Below are positions 1 through 8,185 of a DNA stretch of 64,000 bases, in pieces. The first letter of the stretch is position 1. The number at the start of each line of letters is the position of its first letter. The DNA lies in the NCBI RefSeq assembly GCF_021266465.1, contig NZ_CP089848.1, forward strand, positions 3,348,001-3,412,000. The letters are read 5' to 3'. The stretch comes from Paralcaligenes sp. KSB-10. GTDB taxonomy: Bacteria; Pseudomonadota; Gammaproteobacteria; Burkholderiales; Burkholderiaceae_B. A program made the position numbers and the translations under genes. The notes beneath the pieces were generated by a model. The model had not been told where the DNA came from and did not search any database. It saw only the letters and a list, made by a program, of their open reading frames with translations.

Positions 1-608
1 GCGACGCCTACGCCGCCAACGCCACGAATTCGGAGCACATAGCCAACATTGTTGCCGAAACGCTGAGCAAGCACGGCCGTATCGATATACTGCACAACAA
101 CGTCGGCATGGCAAAAATGGGCAGCGTCACCGACCTGAGCGAATCCGACTGGGATCTCGCGCTGGCCGTGAACCTGAAAAGCGCTTTCCTGACCTGCAAG
201 CACGTGTTGCCGGCCATGCTTGCGCAAAAAAGCGGCTGCATCATCAATATATCGAGCCTGGCCGCCATTCGATACACCGGCTACCCTTATCCCGCCTATT
301 ACGCGGCCAAAGGAGGCCTGAATCAACTGACCGTCGGCCTGGCGCTGCAATATGCCGCCGCGGGCATACGTGTCAATGCCATCATGCCCGGGTATATCGA
401 TACCCCGCTCATCTACAAAGACATCTCTGGCCAATACGAAAGCAAAGAGGCCATGGTGGCCGCGCGCAATGCCCTCTGCCCCATGGGACGCATGGGCACG
501 GGCTGGGATATCGCCAAGGCAGCCGTATTCCTGGCGTCGGACGATGCGAACTACATCACCGGCGTTTGCCTGCCTGTGGACGGCGGTGTGCATATGGCGA
601 CGGCTTAA
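1..608 (+). CDS. SDR family NAD(P)-dependent oxidoreductase (5' end outside window)
   Basis: This is the C-terminal part of a short-chain dehydrogenase/reductase. The reading frame is open from base 3, so the start lies upstream of the window. Visible SDR landmarks are the NNVG version of the NNAG motif, the catalytic Ser in INISS, the catalytic YYAAK (Tyr-x3-Lys) and the post-catalytic stretch with PGYIDTPL. The C-terminus ends in the usual GxxLPVDGG. The cofactor-binding glycine motif is not visible. The substrate cannot be told from what is present. The stop codon is followed directly by the AT-rich border of repeat locus A. The family call is firm; the specificity is open. Confidence 0.9.
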   Translation, partial: DAYAANATNSEHIANIVAETLSKHGRIDILHNNVGMAKMGSVTDLSESDWDLALAVNLKSAFLTCKHVLPAMLAQKSGCIINISSLAAIRYTGYPYPAYYAAKGGLNQLTVGLALQYAAAGIRVNAIMPGYIDTPLIYKDISGQYESKEAMVAARNALCPMGRMGTGWDIAKAAVFLASDDANYITGVCLPVDGGVHMATA

Positions 609-685
609 GGTATTTTTGGTTCGAGTGGTTTTGCGGGATTCGATGTTTTGGTCGCTTTGGTATTTACGGTTTGGTATTTGAAGAC

Positions 686-887
686 GCCGTCTATCGGGGC
701 TTGGGGTCAGGGCCGGCACGGCGTGCTTGATCCGGATCTACCTCGTCCAGGCGGGCGTCGGGCCAAACTCGCTACGCCGCTGGCGCGGCTACGCTCAAAC
801 ATGGCCCGCCGAAAGCCCCCGCCTTCCCTACGGTAGCATCCGGCGCACGCCTTACGCCGGCCCTGACCCCAAGCCCCGATAGACGGC
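686..887 (+). repeat. Unit P, locus A (202 bp, 32-bp perfect terminal inverted arms)
   Basis: The left arm (686-717) and right arm (856-887) are perfect reverse complements over 32 bp. They begin GCCGTCTATCGGGG and end GGGCCGGC. The interior continues as an imperfect palindrome, so one strand could fold into a single long stem with a short GCCGC-TGGC-GCGGC apex. The core string TCGTCCAGGCGGGCGTCGGG (743-762) is shared with unit Q. In the strand read from the SDR gene the unit is in the orientation called sense here. Confidence 0.92.
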
Positions 888-1007
888 TCACATTGCGGCA
901 CGCCTGGAATGAACTTGCCGGCATCAATGTATACCTCGATGCATGACCTCACCGTTTCTCTCGGCGCACGACCCCAATGCCTTTTTCTATGCATTTCCTC
1001 AACGCAA

Positions 1008-1228
1008 GCCGCAGGGTGGGCGGTGCTGTGCAGTCCGGCGGTAGTCCAGCGCCGGGGGCTGACGAAGGGAAGGCGGGGGCTTTCGGCGGGCGCTGTCTGA
1101 GCCCGGCCTCGCGAGGCCGGGCGAGTTCGCCCGACGCCCGCCTGGACGAGGCAGACCCGGGCAGTCGGGGTGCGTAGCACCTCGACCGCTGGACGTGCCG
1201 GACTGCACAGCACCGCCCACCCTGCGGC
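1008..1228 (-). repeat. Unit Q, locus A (221 bp, 32-bp perfect terminal inverted arms)
   Basis: Arms at 1008-1039 and 1197-1228 are perfect reverse complements, beginning GCCGCAGGGTGGG and ending AGTCCGGC. The core string shared with P is found in reverse complement at 1130-1149, so Q faces P. It contains a lateral hairpin (1164-1186, ten-base arms with one G-U pair) and an apical 20-bp palindrome CCCGGCCTCGCGAGGCCGGG. Read-through from amn would transcribe it in sense. Confidence 0.92.
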
Positions 1229-1282
1229 GTCTTTATAGAAATAAAATCGCTCCAGCCAAAACAGTCCGGCCCAGCAAACGCC

Positions 1283-2782
1283 CTATTTGAACGCCGTTTC
1301 GATAAAACTGCGCAGCTTGCGCGAATGCAGCCGTTCGCGCGGCATTTCCCGCAGCAGCTCGAGCGCCCGTATGCCGATGTGCAAATGCTGGCCGACTTGC
1401 GTCCGATAGAAATCGCTGGCCATGCCAGGCAGTTTCAGCTCGCCATGCAGGGGTTTGTCGGACACGCACAGCAAAGTGCCATAGGGCACGCGAAACCGGA
1501 AACCGTTGGCGGCAATCGTGGCGGATTCCATATCCAGCGCAATAGCGCGCGACATGGAAAAACGCTGCACCAGTTCGCGGTGTTCCCGCAACTCCCAGTT
1601 GCGATTATCGATGGTCGCGACCGTGCCGGTACGCATGATTTTTTTCAGCTCCCAACCCGACAAGCCAGCCACCTCCGCCACCGCCTGCTCCAGCGCAATC
1701 TGGATTTCGGCCAAAGGCGGCACGGGCACCCAATTGGGCAAATCGGCATCCAGCACGTGGTCTTCGCGCACATAGCCATGCGCCAGCACATAATCGCCCA
1801 GGCGCTGCGTCGTACGCAGGCCGGCGCAGTGGCCCAGCATCAGCCACGCCGAAGGGCGCAAGACCGCCACGTGGTCGGTAATGGTCTTGGCATTCGAGGG
1901 GCCGATCCCGATATTGATCAGGGTAATGCCGGTATGGTTCTCGCGCACCAGGTGATACGAAGGCATTTGCGGCAGGCGCGCCGGAGCCTGGCCGCTGCGT
2001 TCGGCGTCAGGGCCGCTGCGTGTCGTGACGTTTCCCGGTTCGACCAGAGCGGTATAGCCGCCCTCGCCCTGCACCAGTATTTCGCGCGCCCACTGGCAAA
2101 ATTCGTCCACGTAAAACTGATAGTTGGTAAACAGCACAAAATTCTGAAAATGCGTGGGTGCCGTAGCCGTATAGTGCTGCAATCGATGCAGCGAATAATC
2201 GATCCGCGGCGCCGTGAACGGGGCCAGAGGCGCGGGTTCGCCATGCCTGGCCTGCCAGGTTCCGTTGACGATGGCGTCGTCGGTCACCGCCAGATTGGGC
2301 ACATCGAAATGGTCGCGCAGCGAATCGCCCAGCGTGTCGGAATACACGCCTTCCACATACTGCCCGTCCGAAAAAGCGAAATGCAATGGAATCGGCAGGT
2401 TCGACTCGCCGATCTCGAGCTGCACCCCGTGATTCTTGAGCAATAGGCCGAACTGTTCTTTCAGGTAGTCGAAATACAGGACCGGCTGCGTGATAGTGGT
2501 CATGTAGGCGCCGGGCTCCACCACATGCCCATACGACAGCCGGCTGTCAACGCCCTGATACGTATGCACCTTGATTCGCACAGCCGGGTAATAGGCCCGC
2601 ACTCGTTGCGCCTTGGAAAAACGGCCCGCGGCATAGTCCTGGAATGCATCGCGTATGAAGGCCGTATTGCGGGCGTAGATTTCCACCAGGCGTTCGACCG
2701 CGGCCTGGGCATCCGAAAAACCCGTGAACGGAATCAGTTCAGGCAAGATGGGAGGGCTATCGAAACTCGAAGAATCAAACAT
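1283..2782 (-). CDS. amn: AMP nucleosidase
   Basis: Cleaves AMP to adenine and ribose 5-phosphate, a purine-pool control step in the cytoplasm. The 499-residue product is close to the length of the E. coli enzyme. The N-terminal half is the AMP nucleosidase-specific domain. The C-terminal half is the PNP/UDP phosphorylase fold, with GIGPSNAKTITDHVAVLRP, the MLGHCAGLR stretch and DMESATIAANGFRFRVPYG. I chose the ATG at 2782 (MFDSSSFDSPP). The open frame runs 71 codons further upstream, but that part has no family character. The gene ends facing unit Q of repeat locus A. It fits loosely with the purine genes downstream but is a separate transcription unit. Confidence 0.93.
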   Translation of the reverse strand: MFDSSSFDSPPILPELIPFTGFSDAQAAVERLVEIYARNTAFIRDAFQDYAAGRFSKAQRVRAYYPAVRIKVHTYQGVDSRLSYGHVVEPGAYMTTITQPVLYFDYLKEQFGLLLKNHGVQLEIGESNLPIPLHFAFSDGQYVEGVYSDTLGDSLRDHFDVPNLAVTDDAIVNGTWQARHGEPAPLAPFTAPRIDYSLHRLQHYTATAPTHFQNFVLFTNYQFYVDEFCQWAREILVQGEGGYTALVEPGNVTTRSGPDAERSGQAPARLPQMPSYHLVRENHTGITLINIGIGPSNAKTITDHVAVLRPSAWLMLGHCAGLRTTQRLGDYVLAHGYVREDHVLDADLPNWVPVPPLAEIQIALEQAVAEVAGLSGWELKKIMRTGTVATIDNRNWELREHRELVQRFSMSRAIALDMESATIAANGFRFRVPYGTLLCVSDKPLHGELKLPGMASDFYRTQVGQHLHIGIRALELLREMPRERLHSRKLRSFIETAFK

Positions 2783-3028
2783 GCAGATCCGCTCAAAATT
2801 TTGAATGATAAAAACGCCCTGTGACAGGCATACGAGACATGCACTCACTTTACCCCAACTGAAAAACAAAAGTGGCATGCGCTGGCCTATTTCCGGCCTT
2901 TCGACTCTGGATCTTCCGAAAATCGCTACACTTCCAATTTCCGTATTTTCGGCTTTGCATCGCATCCAGATCCGGAACCACTCACACCCATTCACGCGCC
3001 GCGCCCGCTTCCGGCTTGAGGAATTGAA

Positions 3029-3967
3029 TTGAATCTCGTGGTGAACGCGGTCCTGCCGCTATTCGGCCTGATCGCAATAGGCTATCTATGCGCCCGCAAG
3101 CGCCTGCTGGGGCCGGGCGCCGTCGACAGCCTGAACAAATTCGTGGTTTGGCTGGCGCTTCCGGCGCTGCTGTTTCAGGCAATGGCGCAAATCACTTGGG
3201 ATCAACTCGATCATCCCGGCTATTTCTGGGGCTTCACGCTGGGCATCGCCATCGTGTTTGCGGTTTCGTACCTGCTCGACAAGAAGCGTTCCGGGCGCCT
3301 GGCCGATGCCAGCCTCGAGGGCCTGGCTGCCTCGTACTCAAATGCCGGCTTCATGGGCATCCCGCTATGCCTGATGGTATTTGGCGAGGCCAGCCTGCCC
3401 GCCGCCATTATCGCGGCCATACTGACCGCCTGCGCCCTGTTTGCGTTTTCCATTGTGCTGATTGAAATCGATCTGCAAGGGTCGCGCAGCCTGAAGCGGA
3501 CCTGCCGCAAAGTTGCAAGCTCCGTGCTGCGCAATCCGCTGGTGGTTGCGCCGGCGGCCGGCCTGTTCTTCCCCGCCACGCACCTGTCCCTGCCCGGCCC
3601 CTTGCTGCAATTCACCACTTTGCTGGGAGCGGCGGCCAGCCCCTGCGCGCTGGTCACAATAGGGCTGTTCCTGGCTCAGTCCCAGCCGGCCGAACACCGC
3701 GGTGCCGTGTGGCGCATTGTTACGCTCAAAATGTTCCTGCATCCCCTGGTCACCGCCGTGCTGGTGTACGGGGTGTTCGACATGCCTGCGCTGTGGGCGA
3801 ACACCGCCGTGCTGCTCAGCGCCTTGCCCATAGGTACCGGCCCCTTTATGCTGGCCAAGCTCTACGAGCGCGAGCCCGCCGTGACCTCGCAGGCCATCCT
3901 GATCTCGACGATTCTGTCGGTCTTGACTATTTCATTGCTGGTCGGCGTTTTCACGCCCGGCAGTTGA
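3029..3967 (+). CDS. AEC family transporter (auxin efflux carrier fold)
   Basis: An inner-membrane protein of 312 residues with about ten hydrophobic segments in the two-bundle arrangement of the AEC family. The N-terminus (NLVVNAVLPLFGLIAIGYL) is typical, as are SYSNAGFMGIPL and the C-terminal segments with LLSALPIGTGPFMLA. Bacterial members carry malate, malonate or other organic anions; the substrate here cannot be read from sequence. The start is TTG at 3029, preceded by GAGGAA at 3019-3024. It is divergent from amn across about 245 bp. Confidence 0.88.
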   Translation: MNLVVNAVLPLFGLIAIGYLCARKRLLGPGAVDSLNKFVVWLALPALLFQAMAQITWDQLDHPGYFWGFTLGIAIVFAVSYLLDKKRSGRLADASLEGLAASYSNAGFMGIPLCLMVFGEASLPAAIIAAILTACALFAFSIVLIEIDLQGSRSLKRTCRKVASSVLRNPLVVAPAAGLFFPATHLSLPGPLLQFTTLLGAAASPCALVTIGLFLAQSQPAEHRGAVWRIVTLKMFLHPLVTAVLVYGVFDMPALWANTAVLLSALPIGTGPFMLAKLYEREPAVTSQAILISTILSVLTISLLVGVFTPGS

Positions 3968-4147
3968 CGCCTGCGTCACGGTCGCAGGCCGTGGCCAGCC
4001 AGTTTGCGGAAAATCTTTACCAAGCTTGACTGGCGCGCAGCCGCAAATTGCGGCACACTTCAAGCTGGACGCCTGGCCTGTATCGTACCGACGGCGCTCA
4101 TTGCAATGCCCGCAGCTTTCGTTTTTTCATCACGCAAAGGAGACACC

Positions 4148-4483
4148 ATGTCCGGCTGGTTCGAATTACACAAAGCAAAAGATGGCCAATTCTATTTCTC
4201 GCTCAAGGCAGGCAATGCCCAGATTATTCTGTCCAGCGAAATGTATACCGCCAAGGCTTCTGCCGAAAACGGCATCGCATCCGTGCAAAAAAACTGCGCC
4301 GACGCCGCGCACTACTCCAAAGCCATAGCCACCAACGGGAAATTCTATTTCACCTTGAAGGCCGCCAACCACCAGGTCATAGGAAACAGCCAAATGTATG
4401 CCGATGAAGCATCGCGCGACAATGGCATCGCCTCGTGCCAGGCTAATGGCATCAGCAGGGAAGTCAAAGACCTGTCCGCCTGA
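4148..4483 (+). CDS. YegP-like DUF1508 protein
   Basis: A small cytoplasmic protein of 111 residues made of two repeats of the DUF1508/YegP motif. Repeat one has FELHKAKDGQFYFSLKAGN followed by ILSSEMYTAKASAENGIASV. Repeat two has NGKFYFTLKAANHQVIGNS followed by MYADEASRDNGIASC. The family has a known fold but no established biochemical role. The ATG at 4148 is chosen over upstream in-frame starts because AAAGGAGA sits just before it and the protein then begins at the first repeat. Confidence 0.9.
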   Translation: MSGWFELHKAKDGQFYFSLKAGNAQIILSSEMYTAKASAENGIASVQKNCADAAHYSKAIATNGKFYFTLKAANHQVIGNSQMYADEASRDNGIASCQANGISREVKDLSA

Positions 4484-4502
4484 CCCAATACCGGGGTCGA
4501 TC

Positions 4503-4526
4503 ATGCCGGGCACCTGCGCCCGGCAT
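4503..4526. terminator. Hairpin between convergent yegP-like and anti-sigma genes
   Basis: ATGCCGGGC (4503-4511) and GCCCGGCAT (4518-4526) form a perfect 9-bp stem with a six-base loop. It overlaps the stop codon of the converging anti-sigma gene. Neither side has a clear T-run, so bidirectional terminator is a reasonable but unproven reading. Confidence 0.5.
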
Positions 4527-5227
4527 CAGATCTTGCCGACTTTCCCCGCATACAGTACCGCTCCCGTGGGCTGACCGGTCGGAGACCCTCCTGTCGGCTC
4601 CAGACTGATTGCCAGCGTCACATCGGGGCTGAGGCGGGACTGCTTCAAGACAATCACTGTACTGGCTTGCGCGCCGATCAATCCCAGCGGCGCGGGTTTC
4701 TGATCTTTGGCAATCAGCCACAATTGCAAGCTATGCCCGGCTTGCAGCGCCGTGAAATTCAGCGGCGTCAGAACGAGTTGCCCAGTACGGGCATCGAAAC
4801 TGGCAACCACTTGCCCTGCAGAACCTTCCTGGGTGCTTGCCAGCACCGCAACTGGCAAGGGTGCCGTGTCTGCCCCGTTCGGCACGAGAAAACGCGGCCA
4901 TAACAACGCCGCAACCAGGCTGGCCGCCAGTGCAAAGCTGACAAGCTGCCACCGGCGATGCCCGGGAACATGATGACGAAAATCGCGGATCAAGCCCTGC
5001 TGCGGAGGCAGGCGCGATTGAATAGTGCGCCATACACGTGCCGGAGGATCGACCGGCGCATCGCCGGCATCCAGCGCGGTCAGGATATCCTGCCATTGAC
5101 GCACTTCGGCTGACAATGCGGGATCCCGCTCCATCAGAGCCTCGAAGCGGCGCCGGGCAGCACCTCGCAAGGTACCCAGAACGTACTCGCCTGCCAATAT
5201 ATTATCGTTACGCGCGCGCTCGTTCAT
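4526..5227 (-). CDS. Anti-sigma factor, RskA-like
   Basis: A probable membrane-anchored anti-sigma factor of 233 residues controlling the ECF sigma factor encoded just upstream. The N-terminal cytoplasmic part (MNERARNDNILAGEYVLGTL, then ERDPALSAEVRQWQDIL) resembles the zinc-free anti-sigma domain of RskA-type proteins. A single transmembrane stretch (WQLVSFALAASLVAALLW) follows near residue 95. The rest is an RskA C-terminal domain with FTALQAGHSLQLWLIA and a late SLEPTGGSPTG motif. The ATG at 5227 overlaps the sigma stop codon as ATGA, which points to translational coupling. An in-frame start four codons earlier is less convincing. Confidence 0.87.
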   Translation of the reverse strand: MNERARNDNILAGEYVLGTLRGAARRRFEALMERDPALSAEVRQWQDILTALDAGDAPVDPPARVWRTIQSRLPPQQGLIRDFRHHVPGHRRWQLVSFALAASLVAALLWPRFLVPNGADTAPLPVAVLASTQEGSAGQVVASFDARTGQLVLTPLNFTALQAGHSLQLWLIAKDQKPAPLGLIGAQASTVIVLKQSRLSPDVTLAISLEPTGGSPTGQPTGAVLYAGKVGKI

Positions 5228-5835
5228 AAGCCCAGGCACCCTTTCAATTGTCTCAAACCGCGACGTATCCAGCTTTTGGTGGTCCCCAGTGGGTGTTCGA
5301 GTTTTTTGGAAATCTCGTCATGCGACAAGCCATGGTAGTACGCCAACACAATACTTTGTCGCTGTTCGGCCGAAAGCTGGCCCAGGCAGTCGCCCAGACG
5401 ACCAGCGGCGTCGGCCTGCTCCAGATGTTCCAGCGGATTCTTGCCAGGATCGGGAAGCTGGTTCAGCGCCACATCGTCGAGTTCGTCCCAGCGGTTATCC
5501 GCGCCGCGCAGCCAATCGATGGCCCGATTGCGCACAATATGCGTCAGCCAGGTTAGCGGTGAGCTGCTGGAAGCGTCGTAGCTGGCGGCCTTGTTCCATA
5601 CCGTTATAAAACTGTCTTGCAAAACTTCTTCGGCCCACACGGGGCGTTTCAACAAACGCAGGGCAAGCGCATACAGACGCGGCGACAGGCCTTTATAAAG
5701 CGCCTCAAAGGCCCGTCGGTCGCCCTGCGATACCGCATTCAACAAATTCCGATATTCATCGTCGGAGAGTCCCGCCATCTGCCACGTTGCCTTTACGATT
5801 CGACTGGCCTTGCCGGAAAAGCCCGACAAGGCCAA
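5224..5835 (-). CDS. ECF RNA polymerase sigma factor, SigK-like
   Basis: Region 2 is seen in FEALYKGLSPRLYALALRL and AEEVLQDSFITVWNKA, ending in LTWLTHIVRNRAIDWLR. Region 4 is seen in LSAEQRQSIVLAYYHGLSHD followed by EISKKLEHPLGTTKSWIRRG. The product is at most 203 residues; an internal ATG at 5778 (MAGLSDDEY) would give 184 and is equally plausible. It is followed by its cognate anti-sigma gene with an ATGA overlap and preceded by a secreted fasciclin protein. The three probably form one operon, with the fasciclin gene a likely target or sensor partner. Confidence 0.9.
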   Translation of the reverse strand: MALSGFSGKASRIVKATWQMAGLSDDEYRNLLNAVSQGDRRAFEALYKGLSPRLYALALRLLKRPVWAEEVLQDSFITVWNKAASYDASSSSPLTWLTHIVRNRAIDWLRGADNRWDELDDVALNQLPDPGKNPLEHLEQADAAGRLGDCLGQLSAEQRQSIVLAYYHGLSHDEISKKLEHPLGTTKSWIRRGLRQLKGCLGL

Positions 5836-5847
5836 CCGGCAGACGCA

Positions 5848-6396
5848 CTATTTGGGAAGCAGCACTTTATCGACGACATCTATAACGCCATTCTTTTGCA
5901 TCACGTCGTAGGTACTGATGTTGGCGACACCGCCGGACGAGTCCTTTACCTGGACATTCCGCGGCCCATTCATCATAAAAGTCAGCGAACCACCCGATGC
6001 TGTTTTCAGCATGGCCTTGCCACCGCCTTTCTTGATCAGTCTTTCAAGATCACCCTTTGTATATTTGCCCGGAACCACGTGATAAGTCAACACCTTTGCC
6101 AACTGATTTTTGTTTTCCGGCTTCATCAGGGTTTCCACCGTGCCTGCAGGCAAGCCATTGAAAGCGGCATTGGTGGGAGCAAATACAGTAAAGGGCCCTT
6201 TGCTCTCCAGAGTATCCACGAGGCCCGCCGCTTTCACCGCCGCAACCAGTGTGGTGTGGTCTTTGGAATTGACGGCATTTTCGACAATATTCTTTTGCGG
6301 GAACATGGCGGCGCCCCCCACATCGACCGTTGCCGCGCCCGCCGCACCGGCCGCAAGGATCGACGCGAGCATTACCGATTGAATAGCTGTTTTCAT
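5848..6396 (-). CDS. Exported fasciclin-domain protein
   Basis: A 182-residue protein with an N-terminal signal peptide (MKTAIQSVMLASILAAGAAG) and one FAS1 domain. FAS1 landmarks are GPFTVFAPTNAAFNGLP, the LTYHVVPGKY box (the H box) and the C-terminal NGVIDVVDKVLLP. FAS1 proteins are cell-surface or periplasmic adhesion or binding modules; the ligand is unknown. The start at 6396 is chosen because AAAGGA lies at a suitable distance and the signal peptide then begins at Met-Lys; the ATG three bases earlier is possible. It is the first gene of a probable three-gene operon with the sigma/anti-sigma pair. Confidence 0.9.
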   Translation of the reverse strand: MKTAIQSVMLASILAAGAAGAATVDVGGAAMFPQKNIVENAVNSKDHTTLVAAVKAAGLVDTLESKGPFTVFAPTNAAFNGLPAGTVETLMKPENKNQLAKVLTYHVVPGKYTKGDLERLIKKGGGKAMLKTASGGSLTFMMNGPRNVQVKDSSGGVANISTYDVMQKNGVIDVVDKVLLPK

Positions 6397-6487
6397 CATT
6401 ATTCCTTTCAAGTGTATGTGCAGGATTGCCCTACATACACATATACGAAAGAAATGCAGATACGGATGCAGCAGATCGAAAAATTGT

Positions 6488-6775
6488 TCAGGTCAGCTGA
6501 TCAATGAATGCGGCCATAGAGACATCGAGTTGCGTCACACCCTTGGCATCGTGCGTCGTGAGAGTAATACCCACCCGGTTGTACACATTCGACCATTCAG
6601 GGTGATGATCGAGTTTTTCCGCCTGCAAAGCAATGCGCGTCATGAACCCGAATGCTTCGCTAAAGTTCTTGAACACAAAAGTTTTGTGTATGGCGTCGCG
6701 CGACTCCACTGCGGACCATCCGTCCAGCAACATCAACGCGGCGGGTGCGCCTATCAATTGGGGCTGCGTTCTCAT
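6488..6775 (-). CDS. phhB: Pterin-4a-carbinolamine dehydratase
   Basis: Dehydrates 4a-hydroxytetrahydrobiopterin to regenerate the cofactor used by aromatic amino acid hydroxylases. The 95-residue product carries the family signature around [20 protein letters not shown] followed by [16 protein letters not shown]. The ATG at 6775 (MRTQPQL) has AAGGAG upstream; the open frame continues further but without similarity. No phenylalanine hydroxylase gene is nearby, so the partner must be elsewhere if it has one. Confidence 0.92.
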   Translation of the reverse strand: MRTQPQLIGAPAALMLLDGWSAVESRDAIHKTFVFKNFSEAFGFMTRIALQAEKLDHHPEWSNVYNRVGITLTTHDAKGVTQLDVSMAAFIDQLT

Positions 6776-6901
6776 GATGCACTCCTTGTGTCTGACCAGA
6801 CATGGCCTCGCTAACCCAGCGGCCATGTCTATGGTACTTTAAATAGCGCTTCTTTTTAGCTTAAGTATAGTTGCGCTATATGACAGGAACATGCAAGCGG
6901 A

Positions 6902-8137
6902 TTATTTTCCGCCCCAGGCCGCGATGGCTGCGCGTTCGCCATCCGTCATTTTCGTCATGTTGGCCAGGGGCATATATTTGCTGGCCACGACCTGCTTGAT
7001 CTGCGCCTCGTGCAACTGCACTTCTTCCGCAGTATCGAACATGATGCCCGCGGGCGCTGAAGGAAAGCCGGCCTGGGTTGGCTTGGCCGAGTGGCATTCG
7101 ACGCAGCGCGCCTGCACAATGGCCCGTACCTGCTCCAGGCCGGCACCCTCGGGCGCCGCCGCCTTGCCTTGCACGGAAGCCGTGGCGTGTTCCTGCACCG
7201 GAAGCGCCGGTGCAGGCGCGGCCAGCCAGCCTGCGGCCAGCAACAGCACGATTCCCGCAAGCGGATAGGCAAGCTGGTTCTTGCCCATGTGGCGCAGCAC
7301 GAAATACTGGCGAATCACGGCTCCGGCAAAAATGAACAGGCTCATGACGACCCAGGCGTACGGGCCGGTAAAGGTGAACGAGTAATGATTGCTCAGCATC
7401 AGGAACACGACCGGCAGCGTAAAGTAGGTGTTGTGCACCGACCGCTGCTTGCCGCGTTTTCCATCCAGCGGATCGGGGGCCCGGCCCGCCTTCAGGGCAT
7501 TGACCATGCGCCGCTGCCCGGGAATGATCCAGAACAGGACATTGGCCGACATGCAGGTCGCCATGAGCGCCCCGGTGATCAGGAAAGCGGCGCGGCCGGG
7601 AAAGATTTGCGTAGTCAGGTACGCCACGGCGACCATCATCGCGCCCACCGCCAGGCTAAGCAACCCGTCGCGCTCCATATTCGGGCTCACGCGGCGGCAC
7701 AACTGGGAGTAGATGATATAGCCCACCACCAGAAAGGCGATGGCCAGCAGACTGGCCTGCAAGCCGTTTAGGGAAGCCGCCCAGGCCCAGGGACTGGCCG
7801 GATTGACCAGATAGAAAGCCGGCTTGAGCAAATACAGGATGGTGAACAGGCCGAAACCCGACAACCAGGTGGTATAGGCCTTCCAGAACGACCAGTGCAG
7901 GTCTTCAGGCAATTCGGCGGGATTGGTCAGGTATTTCTGGTTATGGTAGAAGCCGCCGCCATGCACGGCCCACATTTCGCCAAATACGCCCAGTTTCTTG
8001 CTGTGCTCGCCGCGCGGCGCATGCAGGCTGTTGTCCAGCATGACGAAATAGATGGATTCGCCGATCCAGGCAATGGCGGCAATAACATGCAGCCAGCGCA
8101 ACAGCAAATTACCGAATTCAAGTGCAAAAGCTTCCAT
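6902..8137 (-). CDS. puuD: Membrane urate oxidase PuuD with C-terminal cytochrome c domain
   Basis: Oxidises urate to 5-hydroxyisourate and passes the electrons to the respiratory chain through its own heme. The 411-residue protein starts with WLHVIAAIAWIGESIYF, the first of roughly eight transmembrane segments. It ends in a class I cytochrome c domain with CVECH at residues 345-349 and a likely distal Met in the KYMPLANMTKM stretch. The urate-oxidase/cytochrome architecture and the adjacent uraH gene make the call secure. It follows uraH on the same strand with a 48-bp gap. The product of the reaction is the substrate of UraH. Confidence 0.94.
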   Translation of the reverse strand: MEAFALEFGNLLLRWLHVIAAIAWIGESIYFVMLDNSLHAPRGEHSKKLGVFGEMWAVHGGGFYHNQKYLTNPAELPEDLHWSFWKAYTTWLSGFGLFTILYLLKPAFYLVNPASPWAWAASLNGLQASLLAIAFLVVGYIIYSQLCRRVSPNMERDGLLSLAVGAMMVAVAYLTTQIFPGRAAFLITGALMATCMSANVLFWIIPGQRRMVNALKAGRAPDPLDGKRGKQRSVHNTYFTLPVVFLMLSNHYSFTFTGPYAWVVMSLFIFAGAVIRQYFVLRHMGKNQLAYPLAGIVLLLAAGWLAAPAPALPVQEHATASVQGKAAAPEGAGLEQVRAIVQARCVECHSAKPTQAGFPSAPAGIMFDTAEEVQLHEAQIKQVVASKYMPLANMTKMTDGERAAIAAWGGK

Positions 8138-8185
8138 GGGTATTCTCTTGATGCATTGGGGCTTGGGGCCGGCACAGCGGCCGAT

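Larger units (their letters stand above)
609..1239. repeat. Composite P-Q structured repeat, locus A
   Basis: Non-coding composite between the convergent genes SDR (+) and amn (-). From left to right it has an AT-rich border (609-685, starting GGTATTTTTGGTTCGAG), unit P (686-887), a spacer (888-1007) and unit Q in reverse orientation (1008-1228), ending in a GTCTTTATAGA border. Related copies lie at 30.3, 40.3 and 61.1 kb. The spacer carries the small palindromes GTATAC and ATGCAT, which recur in the other copies. There is no transposase and no plausible protein gene. The SDR stop codon abuts the left border exactly. Confidence 0.93.

Noticed and set aside
707-1213. 168-codon open frame across repeat locus A, and similar 73-84 codon frames at the other loci
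   Set aside because: They follow the conserved palindromic DNA on both strands, are rich in Arg, Pro and Gly, are truncated at locus B, and changes between copies preserve pairing rather than codons. They are by-products of GC-rich repeats.
609-1239. Insertion sequence or integron-type attachment site
   Set aside because: No transposase or integrase frame and no target duplication that I could see. The long arms and branched interior are also unlike simple IS ends, although a trans-mobilised element remains possible.
2783-2995. 71-residue N-terminal extension of AMP nucleosidase
   Set aside because: The extension overlaps the promoter side of the divergent AEC gene, has no similarity to the family and the enzyme has normal length from the ATG at 2782.
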